Source: Thiohalomonas sp041685045
Lineage (GTDB): Bacteria > Pseudomonadota > Gammaproteobacteria > Thiohalomonadales > Thiohalomonadaceae
Assembly (NCBI GenBank): GCA_041685045.1
Contig: JAWLGP010000004.1
Span: 1-64,000 of the forward strand
Direction of reading: 5' to 3'
DNA: 64,000 nucleotides
The translations under genes were made by a program, and so were the position numbers. Positions 42,421-50,594 of this stretch are shown piece by piece. The notes beneath the pieces were generated by a model that saw only the letters and a list, made by a program, of their open reading frames with translations, had not been told where the DNA came from and did not search any database. The stretch's first letter is position 1, and every line of letters begins with the position of its first letter.

Positions 42421-45400
42421 GGCCCGCCTCCTTTGCCGGCAGCGTGAAAAAGAACGTGGCGCCTTCGCCGACCTTGCCTTCGGCCCACACACGGCCTCTA
42501 TGGCGCGAGATGATCCGTTTGATGATCGCCAGGCCGATCCCGGTGCCGGGGAACTCGTCGGCCGCGTGCAGGCGTTGGAACACGCCGAACAGGCGGTCGT
42601 AGTAACGCATATCGAAGCCCACACCGTTGTCCCGGACGAAATACCGGGCCTCGGCACCGTCCGTCGAGCCGCCTACCGTGATCAGCGTCTCCTCGCGTGG
42701 GCGGGTGAACTTCAACGCGTTCACCAGCAGGTTGGTGACGACCCGCCTGAGCATGGCCGGGTCGCCATAGGCCTTGGGGAGCGGCTCGAGCTCGAAGCGG
42801 ACTCGGCGCCCGTCGAGCGTCTGCCGCAGCTCCTGCCAGGCACCGTCGACCAGCGTGGTCATGTCGACCTCGGCGGCTTTGATCTCGAAACGCCCCATGC
42901 GGGAGAACTCGAGGATGTCTTCGATCAACTGCCCCATCTGCTCGGTGTTGTCGCGGATGATGCCCAGCAGGCGAAGCGCCTCTTCATCCAGCTGCGCGCT
43001 GTACTCCTCGACGAGAATGCGGGAGAAGCCGTCGATGGCCCGCAACGGCGTACGCAGGTCGTGGGAGACCGAGTAGCTGAAACCCTCCAGGTCGCGATTG
43101 GCGGTTTCCAGTTGCGCCGTGCGCGCGGCGAGGCTTTCGTTCAAATCCCGAATCGCCTGCTCTGCGTGCTTGCGTTCGGTTACATCGTCGAAGATCAGCA
43201 ACAAGTGGGGCTCGCCGGCAGCGGTGAACGGAATGAACCGGCACTCCAGCCAAACCTCTTTGCCGAAACTGGTGACCACGTGGATGGCGCGGTTCTTTTC
43301 CCGGCCTTCGTCAAGTGCCTCGTCCGCCACCTGCAACAGGCCGGTGTGGCGCCATGACTCCAGTTCGCGGAAGTTCTGCTGCCGTGCCTGCGCGACGCTT
43401 GCCCCGATGGCCTTTGCAGCCGCCGGGTTAATGGTGATGCACTCCCCGGAGGCCCGGTACGCGGCAATCCCGATGGAGGAGGCGCCCAGCAGGGTTTCGT
43501 TGAAGCGGAGGGCGTCGGCAATGCGCTGCTCGGCAATTCTGCGCTCCGCCACTTCGCGGTTCAGGTTGGCGTTCATCACCTCCAGCTCGCCGGTACGCTC
43601 CCGGACCCGTTGTTCGAGTTCCGCGGTGAGCCGACGCAACGCCTCTTCGGCCCGCCGGCGCTCCGTGATGTCGGAGAAGAGGGTGGCGAACTGGCCTTCC
43701 GCCGGGCGATAGGCCACCACTTCGAAGAGTCTGTCGAAGACCTCCGAATACTGTTCGAAGCGGCGCCCGACGCCGGTGTGGACGATCTCGCCATAGGTGT
43801 CGATCCAGAACGGCTCCACATCCGGCATGAGCTCACGCACCGTGCGGCCGACGATCTCGGAGCGCCGCCTGCCAAGCAGGCGCTCAAAGGCCGGATTGAC
43901 GTCGAGGAAGCGATAGTCGACCGGCTTGCCGCGGGCATCGAAAATCATTTCGTGGACCGCGTAGCTGTCCAGCATCTGCTCGAACAGGCTGCGATAACGC
44001 GCCTCGCTCGCCTCCCGCGCGGCCCGTTCGCGGCGCTCCTCCAGTCCCTTGCCGAGGATCTGGGCAACGGTATCGATAAGCTTGCGCTCCTCTTTCAGGA
44101 ACGGACCCTCGTACGTTGCCGGCCGTTCTTCCCGATAGAAGACCTCGACAACGCCGATCGATGCTTCGCCCAGACGCAACTCGGCCGCCAATCGCCAGGG
44201 CGTTTCACGGAACTGATGCGAGCGGTACTCCTGGTCGTCGACTAGAAGGCGCGCGCAGGAGATCTGCGGAAACTGGAAGGCGACCACCAGAAGGTCCAGC
44301 GTCCGACGAAACAGCTCGTCACGCTCGAGATCGCGGCGTTGGAGCAGGGAAGAAACCCCATTGATGCAGCTCAGCTCCTTGACCCGCTCGCGCAGCTCGT
44401 CGGCGGTTTCGGCCAGCCGGATCTGCGTCCGTTTGCGATCGGTGACGTCGAGCAGGCTCAGCACCAGCCCCTCCACCCGGCCACCGGCCCCCTTCACCGG
44501 CTGGAGGATCCAGTCCCAGTAGCTCGTTTCCCACTCCGGGTGTTCGGCGTAGGCAAACGGCTTGTCCAGCGCGATATACGCCTCCCCGGTCTCCACCACG
44601 CGGCGGAACACGGCCTCGTTCTCCGGATCCGGATAGAGGTCGAAGTGGTTCTTTCCAGGGAAGAAGTCGGGGGAGCGATTGTCGGCCGCGGCGTAGGCGT
44701 GGTTGACCTTGACGAAATCGAAATCGCGATCCAGGTAGGCCAACAGCACGTGGACGCTGCCGAATACCCGTTCCAGCAACTCGGCACTGTGGCGGAGTTC
44801 CTCCTCGGCCCGTTTGTGCGCGGTGATATCGCGGCCGATGGTGGAGGCGCCGATGACCTGCCCTTGGCTGTCGTGAACCGGGGAGACCGTCAACGCGATA
44901 TCAAACGGCGTACCGTCCCGGCGCAGGCGAACCGTTTCGTGGTGCACCACCCGTTCCCCGCGCCGGATCCGGTTCAGGATGTCATCGATTTCGGCGTGAC
45001 GCTCCGGGGGGGCGAGGTCATAAACCCGTTTGCCGACCAGCTCCTGTGCGCTGTAGCCGTAGAGGGCCTCGGCACCGCGGTTACAGCTGAGGATGGTGCC
45101 GTTCAGGTCCTTGCCGATGATCGCGTCATCGGACGAGTCGACGATCGCGGCCAGATACCGCGCGCGCTCCTCCGCCTGTCGGCGCGCCGTGATCTCCTCC
45201 ACTACAGCGACCAGAAACAGCAGGGCGCCGGCGTCGTCGCGATACGGCGACACCGTGACGCGGGCCCAAACCACCTCGCCCTGCTTCCTGATGTAGCGCT
45301 TTTCCAGCGTGTAGAAGGGCTCCTCGCCGGCCACCAGGGCCTGGAAGCGTTCGCGGCTGATCACCGCGTCCTCGGGGTGGGTGAAATCCAGGAAGTGGTG

Positions 45401-45580
45401 ATTGGTGACCTCGTCGCGGGTATAGCCGAGCAACTGGCTGTAACGGTGGTTGACCCGCAACAGGCGGCCATCGACACCGATGTGCAGGATCCCTACGGCG
45501 CTTTGGTCGAAGGTGGCACGTAACTGCTCCCGGCACAGGCGGAGCTGTCTTTCGATCGACTTGGGATCGATGTCGTTCAA
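42410..45580 (-). CDS. Multi-PAS/GAF sensor histidine kinase, 1056 aa
   Basis: Domain order by eye: three PAS/PAC units (to about residue 395), a GAF domain (ELSCINGVSSLLQRRDLERD onward), two more PAS units, and a phytochrome-like kinase core with H box YSVSHDLRTPLRAIDGF, N box NLLVNALKFTRP, G boxes DNGVGFDM and GTGIGLAIIKR. No transmembrane segment is seen, so sensing is cytoplasmic. It overlaps the upstream kinase gene by 4 bases and the downstream Rcp1-like regulator by 11 bases. It shares kinase-core sequence with the 934-aa kinase of the same operon. Confidence 0.94.
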   Translation of the reverse strand: MNDIDPKSIERQLRLCREQLRATFDQSAVGILHIGVDGRLLRVNHRYSQLLGYTRDEVTNHHFLDFTHPEDAVISRERFQALVAGEEPFYTLEKRYIRKQGEVVWARVTVSPYRDDAGALLFLVAVVEEITARRQAEERARYLAAIVDSSDDAIIGKDLNGTILSCNRGAEALYGYSAQELVGKRVYDLAPPERHAEIDDILNRIRRGERVVHHETVRLRRDGTPFDIALTVSPVHDSQGQVIGASTIGRDITAHKRAEEELRHSAELLERVFGSVHVLLAYLDRDFDFVKVNHAYAAADNRSPDFFPGKNHFDLYPDPENEAVFRRVVETGEAYIALDKPFAYAEHPEWETSYWDWILQPVKGAGGRVEGLVLSLLDVTDRKRTQIRLAETADELRERVKELSCINGVSSLLQRRDLERDELFRRTLDLLVVAFQFPQISCARLLVDDQEYRSHQFRETPWRLAAELRLGEASIGVVEVFYREERPATYEGPFLKEERKLIDTVAQILGKGLEERRERAAREASEARYRSLFEQMLDSYAVHEMIFDARGKPVDYRFLDVNPAFERLLGRRRSEIVGRTVRELMPDVEPFWIDTYGEIVHTGVGRRFEQYSEVFDRLFEVVAYRPAEGQFATLFSDITERRRAEEALRRLTAELEQRVRERTGELEVMNANLNREVAERRIAEQRIADALRFNETLLGASSIGIAAYRASGECITINPAAAKAIGASVAQARQQNFRELESWRHTGLLQVADEALDEGREKNRAIHVVTSFGKEVWLECRFIPFTAAGEPHLLLIFDDVTERKHAEQAIRDLNESLAARTAQLETANRDLEGFSYSVSHDLRTPLRAIDGFSRILVEEYSAQLDEEALRLLGIIRDNTEQMGQLIEDILEFSRMGRFEIKAAEVDMTTLVDGAWQELRQTLDGRRVRFELEPLPKAYGDPAMLRRVVTNLLVNALKFTRPREETLITVGGSTDGAEARYFVRDNGVGFDMRYYDRLFGVFQRLHAADEFPGTGIGLAIIKRIISRHRGRVWAEGKVGEGATFFFTLPAKEAGHGE

Positions 45581-46887
45581 GGCACACCCGCCCGGCGGCC
45601 GTCATCCGCTGCGCTGTCGTTCGAATCGACCGGCTGCGTGACCGAATGCAGCCGCACGACGAACGTGGCGCCCGCCTCTGCGGTATCGTCGCAAACCAGA
45701 CTGCCACCGTAGCCGCTGAGGATCTGCCTGGAGATCGACAGGCCCAGCCCCGTCCCGGCGCCGGGCGCCTTGGTGGTGAAGAACGGTTCGAAGATCCGGT
45801 TGTGGAGTTCACGGGGGACGCCGGGGCCGGTGTCGTGGAAGGCGATGCAGACGCCCTCCTCCTCCTCCCGCGCCGAAATGGAGAGACGTCGTTCAGGCTC
45901 GAGCGCAACGGCGTCACGGGCATTCAGGACCAGATTGAGGAACACCTGTTGCAGACCGGACTCATCGGCCCAGACCGGCGGCAGCGCATCGCCGAGGTCC
46001 TGCTCCCATGTCATACCCGCCTGCTGCAGTTCGCACCGTACCAGCGACAAAGTCCGCTCCAGGACCTCGTGGATGCGGACCGGTTTGACCTCGTCGCCTC
46101 TGGGCTGCCCCAGGGTCAGCAGATTTCGCACGATGCCGGCCATTCGCTGCATCTCGCCCAAGGCCTTGATTAGCGCCTGTTCGCTGGCCGGATCGCGGGT
46201 ACGGGAGCGGGCATACTCGACATAGCCCATCAGGCCCATCAGCGGGTTGTTCAACTCGTGGGCCACCCCGCCGGCGAGAATGCCGATGGTGGTGAGCTTT
46301 TCGGTCTGCACCAGCGCCTGTTCGGCGGTTTTAAGGTCGGCGAGTGCCTGTTCCAGCTCCCGATTGGCGGCGTGCAGTTGCAGGGAACGTTCCTGGAGTG
46401 CCGTTTCGCTGCGGCGGCGCTCGGTGATGTCCTCCAGGATGTGCAACGCGAACCGACGTCTTCCCTCGGGGTCCGGCACCGCGAAGGCGCGGCAGCGGAA
46501 GACGGTACCGTCGACCTCCAGTTCGACGTCACCCGGCTCGATCTCGGGGCAGCCGGGCAGCGGGCCGTCGCCCCGGGGATGGACCTGAAAATAGATCTGC
46601 CCCAGCAGGGCCTCGACCGGCTTCCCGGCCTGAAGCGCGTAGGCGCGATTGGCCCGGACGATCCGGAACTGCTCGTCATGGACGAACATGGCGTCGCGAA
46701 TGCCGTCGAAGGCGGCGCGCCACTCCTGTTCCGAGCGCAGCAGCAGCTGTCGATCCGCTTCCAGGTCCTCCAGCAGATTCAAGACGGCGCGGCGTGTGTC
46801 GTACAACTCGCGTTCCCGACGCCTGGCCAGGTTCCGCAGTGCGGCCACGCCGTTATCCGGGCTTGCCTTGCTGTTGCTGTGAGCCAT
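45577..46887 (-). CDS. PAS histidine kinase (AtoS/NtrB-type core)
   Basis: The 436-aa product has an N-terminal coil, one PAS/PAC domain (DGIRDAMFVHDEQFRIVRAN to LHILEDITERRRSE), a coiled coil and a HisKA core with H box GGVAHELNNPLMGLMGYVEY, N box NLVLNARDAVALEPE, G boxes DTGPGVP and GTGLGLSISRQ. The core belongs to the NtrB/AtoS-like group, unlike the phytochrome-like kinases downstream. It lies 66 bases after the response regulator-KaiB gene and overlaps the next kinase gene by 4 bases. Confidence 0.93.
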   Translation of the reverse strand: MAHSNSKASPDNGVAALRNLARRRERELYDTRRAVLNLLEDLEADRQLLLRSEQEWRAAFDGIRDAMFVHDEQFRIVRANRAYALQAGKPVEALLGQIYFQVHPRGDGPLPGCPEIEPGDVELEVDGTVFRCRAFAVPDPEGRRRFALHILEDITERRRSETALQERSLQLHAANRELEQALADLKTAEQALVQTEKLTTIGILAGGVAHELNNPLMGLMGYVEYARSRTRDPASEQALIKALGEMQRMAGIVRNLLTLGQPRGDEVKPVRIHEVLERTLSLVRCELQQAGMTWEQDLGDALPPVWADESGLQQVFLNLVLNARDAVALEPERRLSISAREEEEGVCIAFHDTGPGVPRELHNRIFEPFFTTKAPGAGTGLGLSISRQILSGYGGSLVCDDTAEAGATFVVRLHSVTQPVDSNDSAADDGRRAGVP

Positions 46888-46953
46888 GTCTTGACCGGAT
46901 TTTCCGAACGATCGGTTAGAGAGGTCGTTTTCTGCCCGGTTCCAGCGCGACCC

Positions 46954-47583
46954 TCACGTGTGGAGGTCCAGTTTGCGTACGACCTCCTCGGTGCGGGAAA
47001 GGTCTCCCAACACCCGCCTTACCGGCCCGGGCGTCAGCCGAATCAGCATCGGTGTGGCGAAGACGTCGTCGGCCAGCGCCCGCTCGAAGTGCTCGAGCAC
47101 GTCGATGGTCTCGATCTCGATGGTGCACCCTCTGGACAGCAGCCAGTCCCGTATCGCCGTCGCGTGCGCTTCGGTCTGCTCCGCCTTGGCGGCGTGATAG
47201 AGCCGGAGCCGTATCGGGTGAAAAAATCCGTCGGTAATCTCACGGATGTGGGTGTCCCGCAGCGGCTTGTCGGCCACCTCGAAGCGCAGCCCCGAGTCCC
47301 TCGCCTCCTGCAGGCGCTGCAGGTATTCGGCACGGTAGGCGGTCACGATATAGACGGGGAGTCCCGGCGTGCTCGCCTCGAGCCGTTTCAACACCTCGAT
47401 GCCGTCCATTTCCGGCAATCGCAGGTCGAGGAAGACCAGGTCCGGGCGGCGGCGCTGCACCGCCTCCAGCGCCTCCGGTCCCGAGGCGACCAGATCGAGG
47501 CCATAGCCTTCATCCCGGAGTGCGTAGTCGAATGCCCGGCGCACCGCCGGGTCGTCGTCCACGACAAGAATGCGTCGGTTCAT
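46954..47583 (-). CDS. Response regulator fused to a C-terminal KaiB domain
   Basis: Residues 1-118 are a receiver: acidic residues 9-11 in VVDDDPAV, phospho-acceptor Asp53 in VFLDLRLPEMDG, Thr81 in VYIVTAYR and Lys106 in VADKPLRD. Residues 124-207 match KaiB from start to end: IRLRLYHAAKAEQTEAHA, an IETIDVLEHFERALADD block, VFATPMLIRLTPGPVRRVL and GDLSRTEEVV, which parallel the cyanobacterial segments YVAGNTPNS, IDVL, ILATPTL and IIGDLSDREKV. The fusion would tie KaiB fold to phosphorelay input. Its start overlaps the upstream kinase gene by 4 bases. Confidence 0.93.
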   Translation of the reverse strand: MNRRILVVDDDPAVRRAFDYALRDEGYGLDLVASGPEALEAVQRRRPDLVFLDLRLPEMDGIEVLKRLEASTPGLPVYIVTAYRAEYLQRLQEARDSGLRFEVADKPLRDTHIREITDGFFHPIRLRLYHAAKAEQTEAHATAIRDWLLSRGCTIEIETIDVLEHFERALADDVFATPMLIRLTPGPVRRVLGDLSRTEEVVRKLDLHT

Positions 47584-48554
47584 GGCTCTGCTCCCTCTGG
47601 CTCTTCCGGTGTGCCCTCGATGATCGGCAGTAGCAGCGAAAAGGTCGTGCCGCGGTCGGGCGCGCTGTGGACCGAGAGGTGCCCTCCCATGTCCTCGATA
47701 ATGGTCTTGGCGATCGGCAGCCCCAGTCCGGTCCCGCGGCCGGGTTTGGTGGTGAAGAAGGGATCGAAAATCCGTTCCATCAACTCCTCCTGGATCCCCG
47801 CGCCGGAGTCATCGAACGCCACGTGCAGCCCGTCCTTATCGCTCGACGCCGTGATCCGGATGCGCTTGTCCGGTTGCTGATCGAGCGCATCGCGGGCGTT
47901 GGTCAGCAGGTTGAGAAAGACCTGTTGCAGGCGGCCGGCGTCCCCTTGGATCGGCGGCAGATTGGGCGCTATCTCGGTATCGATGCGGATCCCCTGGCTC
48001 GAGAAATCCCGTCTTACCAGCAGCAGGGTCTGCTCCAGCAGGTCGCCAACCGCTATGCGATCGGTCTTCGGCAGCGGGCGGGCGACCCGGCTAATGGTTT
48101 CGACGATAGCGGCGATGCGCGAGGCATCGCGTTCGGCATCTTCGAGGGCTTCGCGGGCAACCGCCTCGGTGACATGGCGGCGGGCAAAGGCGAGGGCGTT
48201 CTGTAGCCCCATCAGGGGGTTGTTGACCTCGTGAGCGATGGTGGCGGCAATGGTGCCCAGGGCACTCAGCCGCTCCACCGCCATCATGCGAACGTGGAAA
48301 TCGCGCAGCTCCGCCAGTGCCTTGCCGAGGGCCCGGTTGGCGCCCTCGAGTTCGCCGGTCCGTTCATGGACCCGCTGCTCCAACTCGGCGTTGAGTCGGC
48401 GCAACGCCTCTTCGGCCTCGCGCAAGCGGACCAGGGCGACGTCACGGTCGCCGATGATGGCGTCCACCTGACCACTGCGCAGCGCCTCGAACACACGGTC
48501 GGTGTCCCGCAGCCGGCGCACCAGCTCCTCGTAGGTGGGCATTGATTCAGCCAT
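47580..48554 (-). CDS. Histidine kinase next to kaiB
   Basis: The 324-aa soluble product has an N-terminal helical region (LVRRLRDTDRVFEALRSGQV, like PAS-less coils), a coiled coil, then H box ATIAHEVNNPLMGLQNALAF, N box NLLTNARDALDQQP, G boxes DSGAGIQEE and GTGLGLPIAKT. It has no KaiB-like N-terminus, so it is not a SasA orthologue by architecture. It overlaps kaiB by 8 bases upstream and the response regulator-KaiB gene by 4 bases downstream, so that regulator is its likely partner. Confidence 0.93.
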   Translation of the reverse strand: MAESMPTYEELVRRLRDTDRVFEALRSGQVDAIIGDRDVALVRLREAEEALRRLNAELEQRVHERTGELEGANRALGKALAELRDFHVRMMAVERLSALGTIAATIAHEVNNPLMGLQNALAFARRHVTEAVAREALEDAERDASRIAAIVETISRVARPLPKTDRIAVGDLLEQTLLLVRRDFSSQGIRIDTEIAPNLPPIQGDAGRLQQVFLNLLTNARDALDQQPDKRIRITASSDKDGLHVAFDDSGAGIQEELMERIFDPFFTTKPGRGTGLGLPIAKTIIEDMGGHLSVHSAPDRGTTFSLLLPIIEGTPEEPEGAEP

Positions 48555-48870
48555 GGCTCCGACCTCTTGCCTGCCCGTTCACGCCCAGTGCCTCGGTCAG
48601 TTTGACTTCGTCGCCAAGATCGCCGATTAGAGTGATCGGCTGGCCCGGTCCGGTGACGATCAGCGTCGGGGCCACCAGGATGCCATGGGCCAGCGCCCGC
48701 TCGAAGTCATCGAACACGTCCCAAATCTCCACCGTGCAGCGCCCGTTGAGCGGCCCGGCACAGACGCGCGCCAGATTGTCGCGGGCGCGCCGGGAGTTGG
48801 GCTCGCTGCCAGCGACGAACAGCTGAAAGTGCAGCGATTGCTGCTGGCTGGTGCTGTTGGCCGCGCTCAC
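48547..48870 (-). CDS. kaiB: KaiB clock protein homologue
   Basis: The 107-aa product covers the whole KaiB family: LHFQLFVAGSEPNSRRARDN, then IWDVFDDFERALAHGILVAP with the cis-Pro region VAPTLIV, and TLIGDLGDEVKLTEALG. KaiB binds the CI ring of KaiC after switching fold and sequesters KaiA in cyanobacteria. Here no kaiA is seen. It overlaps kaiC by 4 bases (ATGA) and the next kinase gene by 8, so all three are translationally coupled. Confidence 0.93.
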   Translation of the reverse strand: MSAANSTSQQQSLHFQLFVAGSEPNSRRARDNLARVCAGPLNGRCTVEIWDVFDDFERALAHGILVAPTLIVTGPGQPITLIGDLGDEVKLTEALGVNGQARGRSHG

Positions 48871-50594
48871 CCAGTGTCGCCCTCGCGCGTGCCTGGCAGG
48901 CGCATCTCCCGTCTCGCCTCCTGTCCGCGCTGTTTGGCCGCCAGTTCGTTGCGCATGGCATTCAACTCCGTACTGGCCTGATCAATGGCGGTCTCCAGGT
49001 CCGCCCGCTGCGCCGCGAGCGAGGCACTCATATGGGCGATCTCGGCCTCCTTGGCGCGGATATGGTCGGCCAGACGCTGGTACTCGAGCGCCTCGCGCAT
49101 TTCCGACTGCTGGCGCGCCACACCGGTCACCATCCCCCCTTCCCCGATATAGGGAGGGAGAATGTCGATGCCTCGATCGGTGATCCGGAACTCCCGCGCC
49201 TGATTCGAATGCCGCGCACCGCGGGACTTCAGCACCAGCAGGGTGCGATTGAGTTCGCCGTTGCTCTCCTCCAGGCGGAGCAGGATGACGGTGTCGACCA
49301 GCGACGAGATGCCGACGCCGCTGATAACCTGCACCGTATCGGTGCCCGCCAGCTGATTGGTCATCATCAGCGTGCGGCCGCGTTCACGGCAGCGGTTGAT
49401 CAACCGGGCGAGGTAGCCATAGGCGGTCTGTTGACTCCCGAGTCGGGCGGCCGACGAAGCGGCATCGAGCACCACGTGGTCGGGCTCGAAACGGGCAAGG
49501 GCCCGCTCCGCCTGCACCAGGTGCTCCTCGACCCCGAGGGCCTCCACCGAGGAGGCAAGAATGTGTAATCGGCCGGCCTGAAGGTGACCGCGCAGATCGA
49601 TGCCGGGGCTCAACAGTGACTCCAGCATCATCGACACCGACTCTTCGAAGTTCAGATAAAGCACCCGTTCGCCCCGGTCGCAGGCGGCCCGGGTGAAGGT
49701 GGCGGCGAGGATGCTCTTGCCGGTGCCGCTGGTACCGGAGACCAGCACGGAGCTGCCCTTGCGGTAACCGCCGCCGAGCATCGCGTCCAGTTCCGAATGG
49801 CCGCTCGCAACCACACCGGGTGTGGCCTGATAGTCCAGCTTGAGCGCCGTGATCGGGATGAGCACCAGGCCGTTGCGATCGATGATGAACGGATATTCGT
49901 CGCGTCCGGCACCGGCTCCCCGGTACTTGGTTATCCGCAGTCGGCGGGTCGAGGCCTGTTCGCTGACCCGCTGGTCGAGGCGAATTACGGTATTGGCGAG
50001 ATAGTCGAGGAACTCATAACGCGTCTCCGCGTCCGTGATCAGCTTGGCCGTCACCACCGAGGTGAAGCCGTTGTCGTTCAGCCAGTCACTGAGAATCAGG
50101 AGTTCGCGCCGTTCCTGTCGGGGGGCCTCGTAGAGCCGCAGCAAGGCGTCCACGGCATCGATGACGATGCGGGTCGCCCCCATTGCCCTGGCTTTGCCTT
50201 CGATGATGGCCAGCAGCGGCTGCAGATTGAACTCGCCCGCCACCACCGCTTCCGGGTTCACGCGGGCCTCCAGCAGAAACAGCCGGCCCTGCGCCTCCAG
50301 TTCAGCCAGGTCCCAGCCGAGGGTCAGGGCGTTTTGTCGCAGCGCCGCCGCCCGCTCCTCGAAGGCGACGAAGATCCCCGGCTCGCCCGCCAGCGCGCTC
50401 CGATAGAGGAACTCGAGTCCGAAGATGGTCTTGCCGGCACCCGGCCCGCCGTAGAGCAGGGTCAGACGCCCCTTGGGCAGCCCGCCCTCCAGCACGTAAT
50501 CCACCCCCTCGATCCGGGTCGGCACCTTCTCGAGCGGACGGGCCGTCGGCGGCGTGTCAGCGGTCGGTTTTCCCTTGCCGTTCTCCATGGCCAC
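48867..50594 (-). CDS. kaiC: KaiC ATPase with C-terminal coiled-coil extension
   Basis: The 575-aa product has two RecA-like domains: CI with Walker A GGPGAGKT (49-56) and catalytic Glu79-Glu80 in FVAFEERAA; CII with Walker A GTSGTGKS (287-294) and Glu317-Glu318 in LNFEESVSMM. The cyanobacterial phosphosites Ser431/Thr432 correspond to Ser430/Ser431 in GISSLVDTVIL. About 85 extra residues at the C-terminus (from about residue 490) form a heptad-rich helix, as described for Rhodobacter-type KaiC. The start is GTG at 50594 or the ATG at 50588. It overlaps the diguanylate cyclase gene by up to 38 bases. Confidence 0.96.
   Translation of the reverse strand: MAMENGKGKPTADTPPTARPLEKVPTRIEGVDYVLEGGLPKGRLTLLYGGPGAGKTIFGLEFLYRSALAGEPGIFVAFEERAAALRQNALTLGWDLAELEAQGRLFLLEARVNPEAVVAGEFNLQPLLAIIEGKARAMGATRIVIDAVDALLRLYEAPRQERRELLILSDWLNDNGFTSVVTAKLITDAETRYEFLDYLANTVIRLDQRVSEQASTRRLRITKYRGAGAGRDEYPFIIDRNGLVLIPITALKLDYQATPGVVASGHSELDAMLGGGYRKGSSVLVSGTSGTGKSILAATFTRAACDRGERVLYLNFEESVSMMLESLLSPGIDLRGHLQAGRLHILASSVEALGVEEHLVQAERALARFEPDHVVLDAASSAARLGSQQTAYGYLARLINRCRERGRTLMMTNQLAGTDTVQVISGVGISSLVDTVILLRLEESNGELNRTLLVLKSRGARHSNQAREFRITDRGIDILPPYIGEGGMVTGVARQQSEMREALEYQRLADHIRAKEAEIAHMSASLAAQRADLETAIDQASTELNAMRNELAAKQRGQEARREMRLPGTREGDTG

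Noticed and set aside
47580..48554. SasA orthologue
   Set aside because: The kinase lacks the KaiB-like N-terminal domain that defines SasA; only its position next to kaiB suggests a related role.
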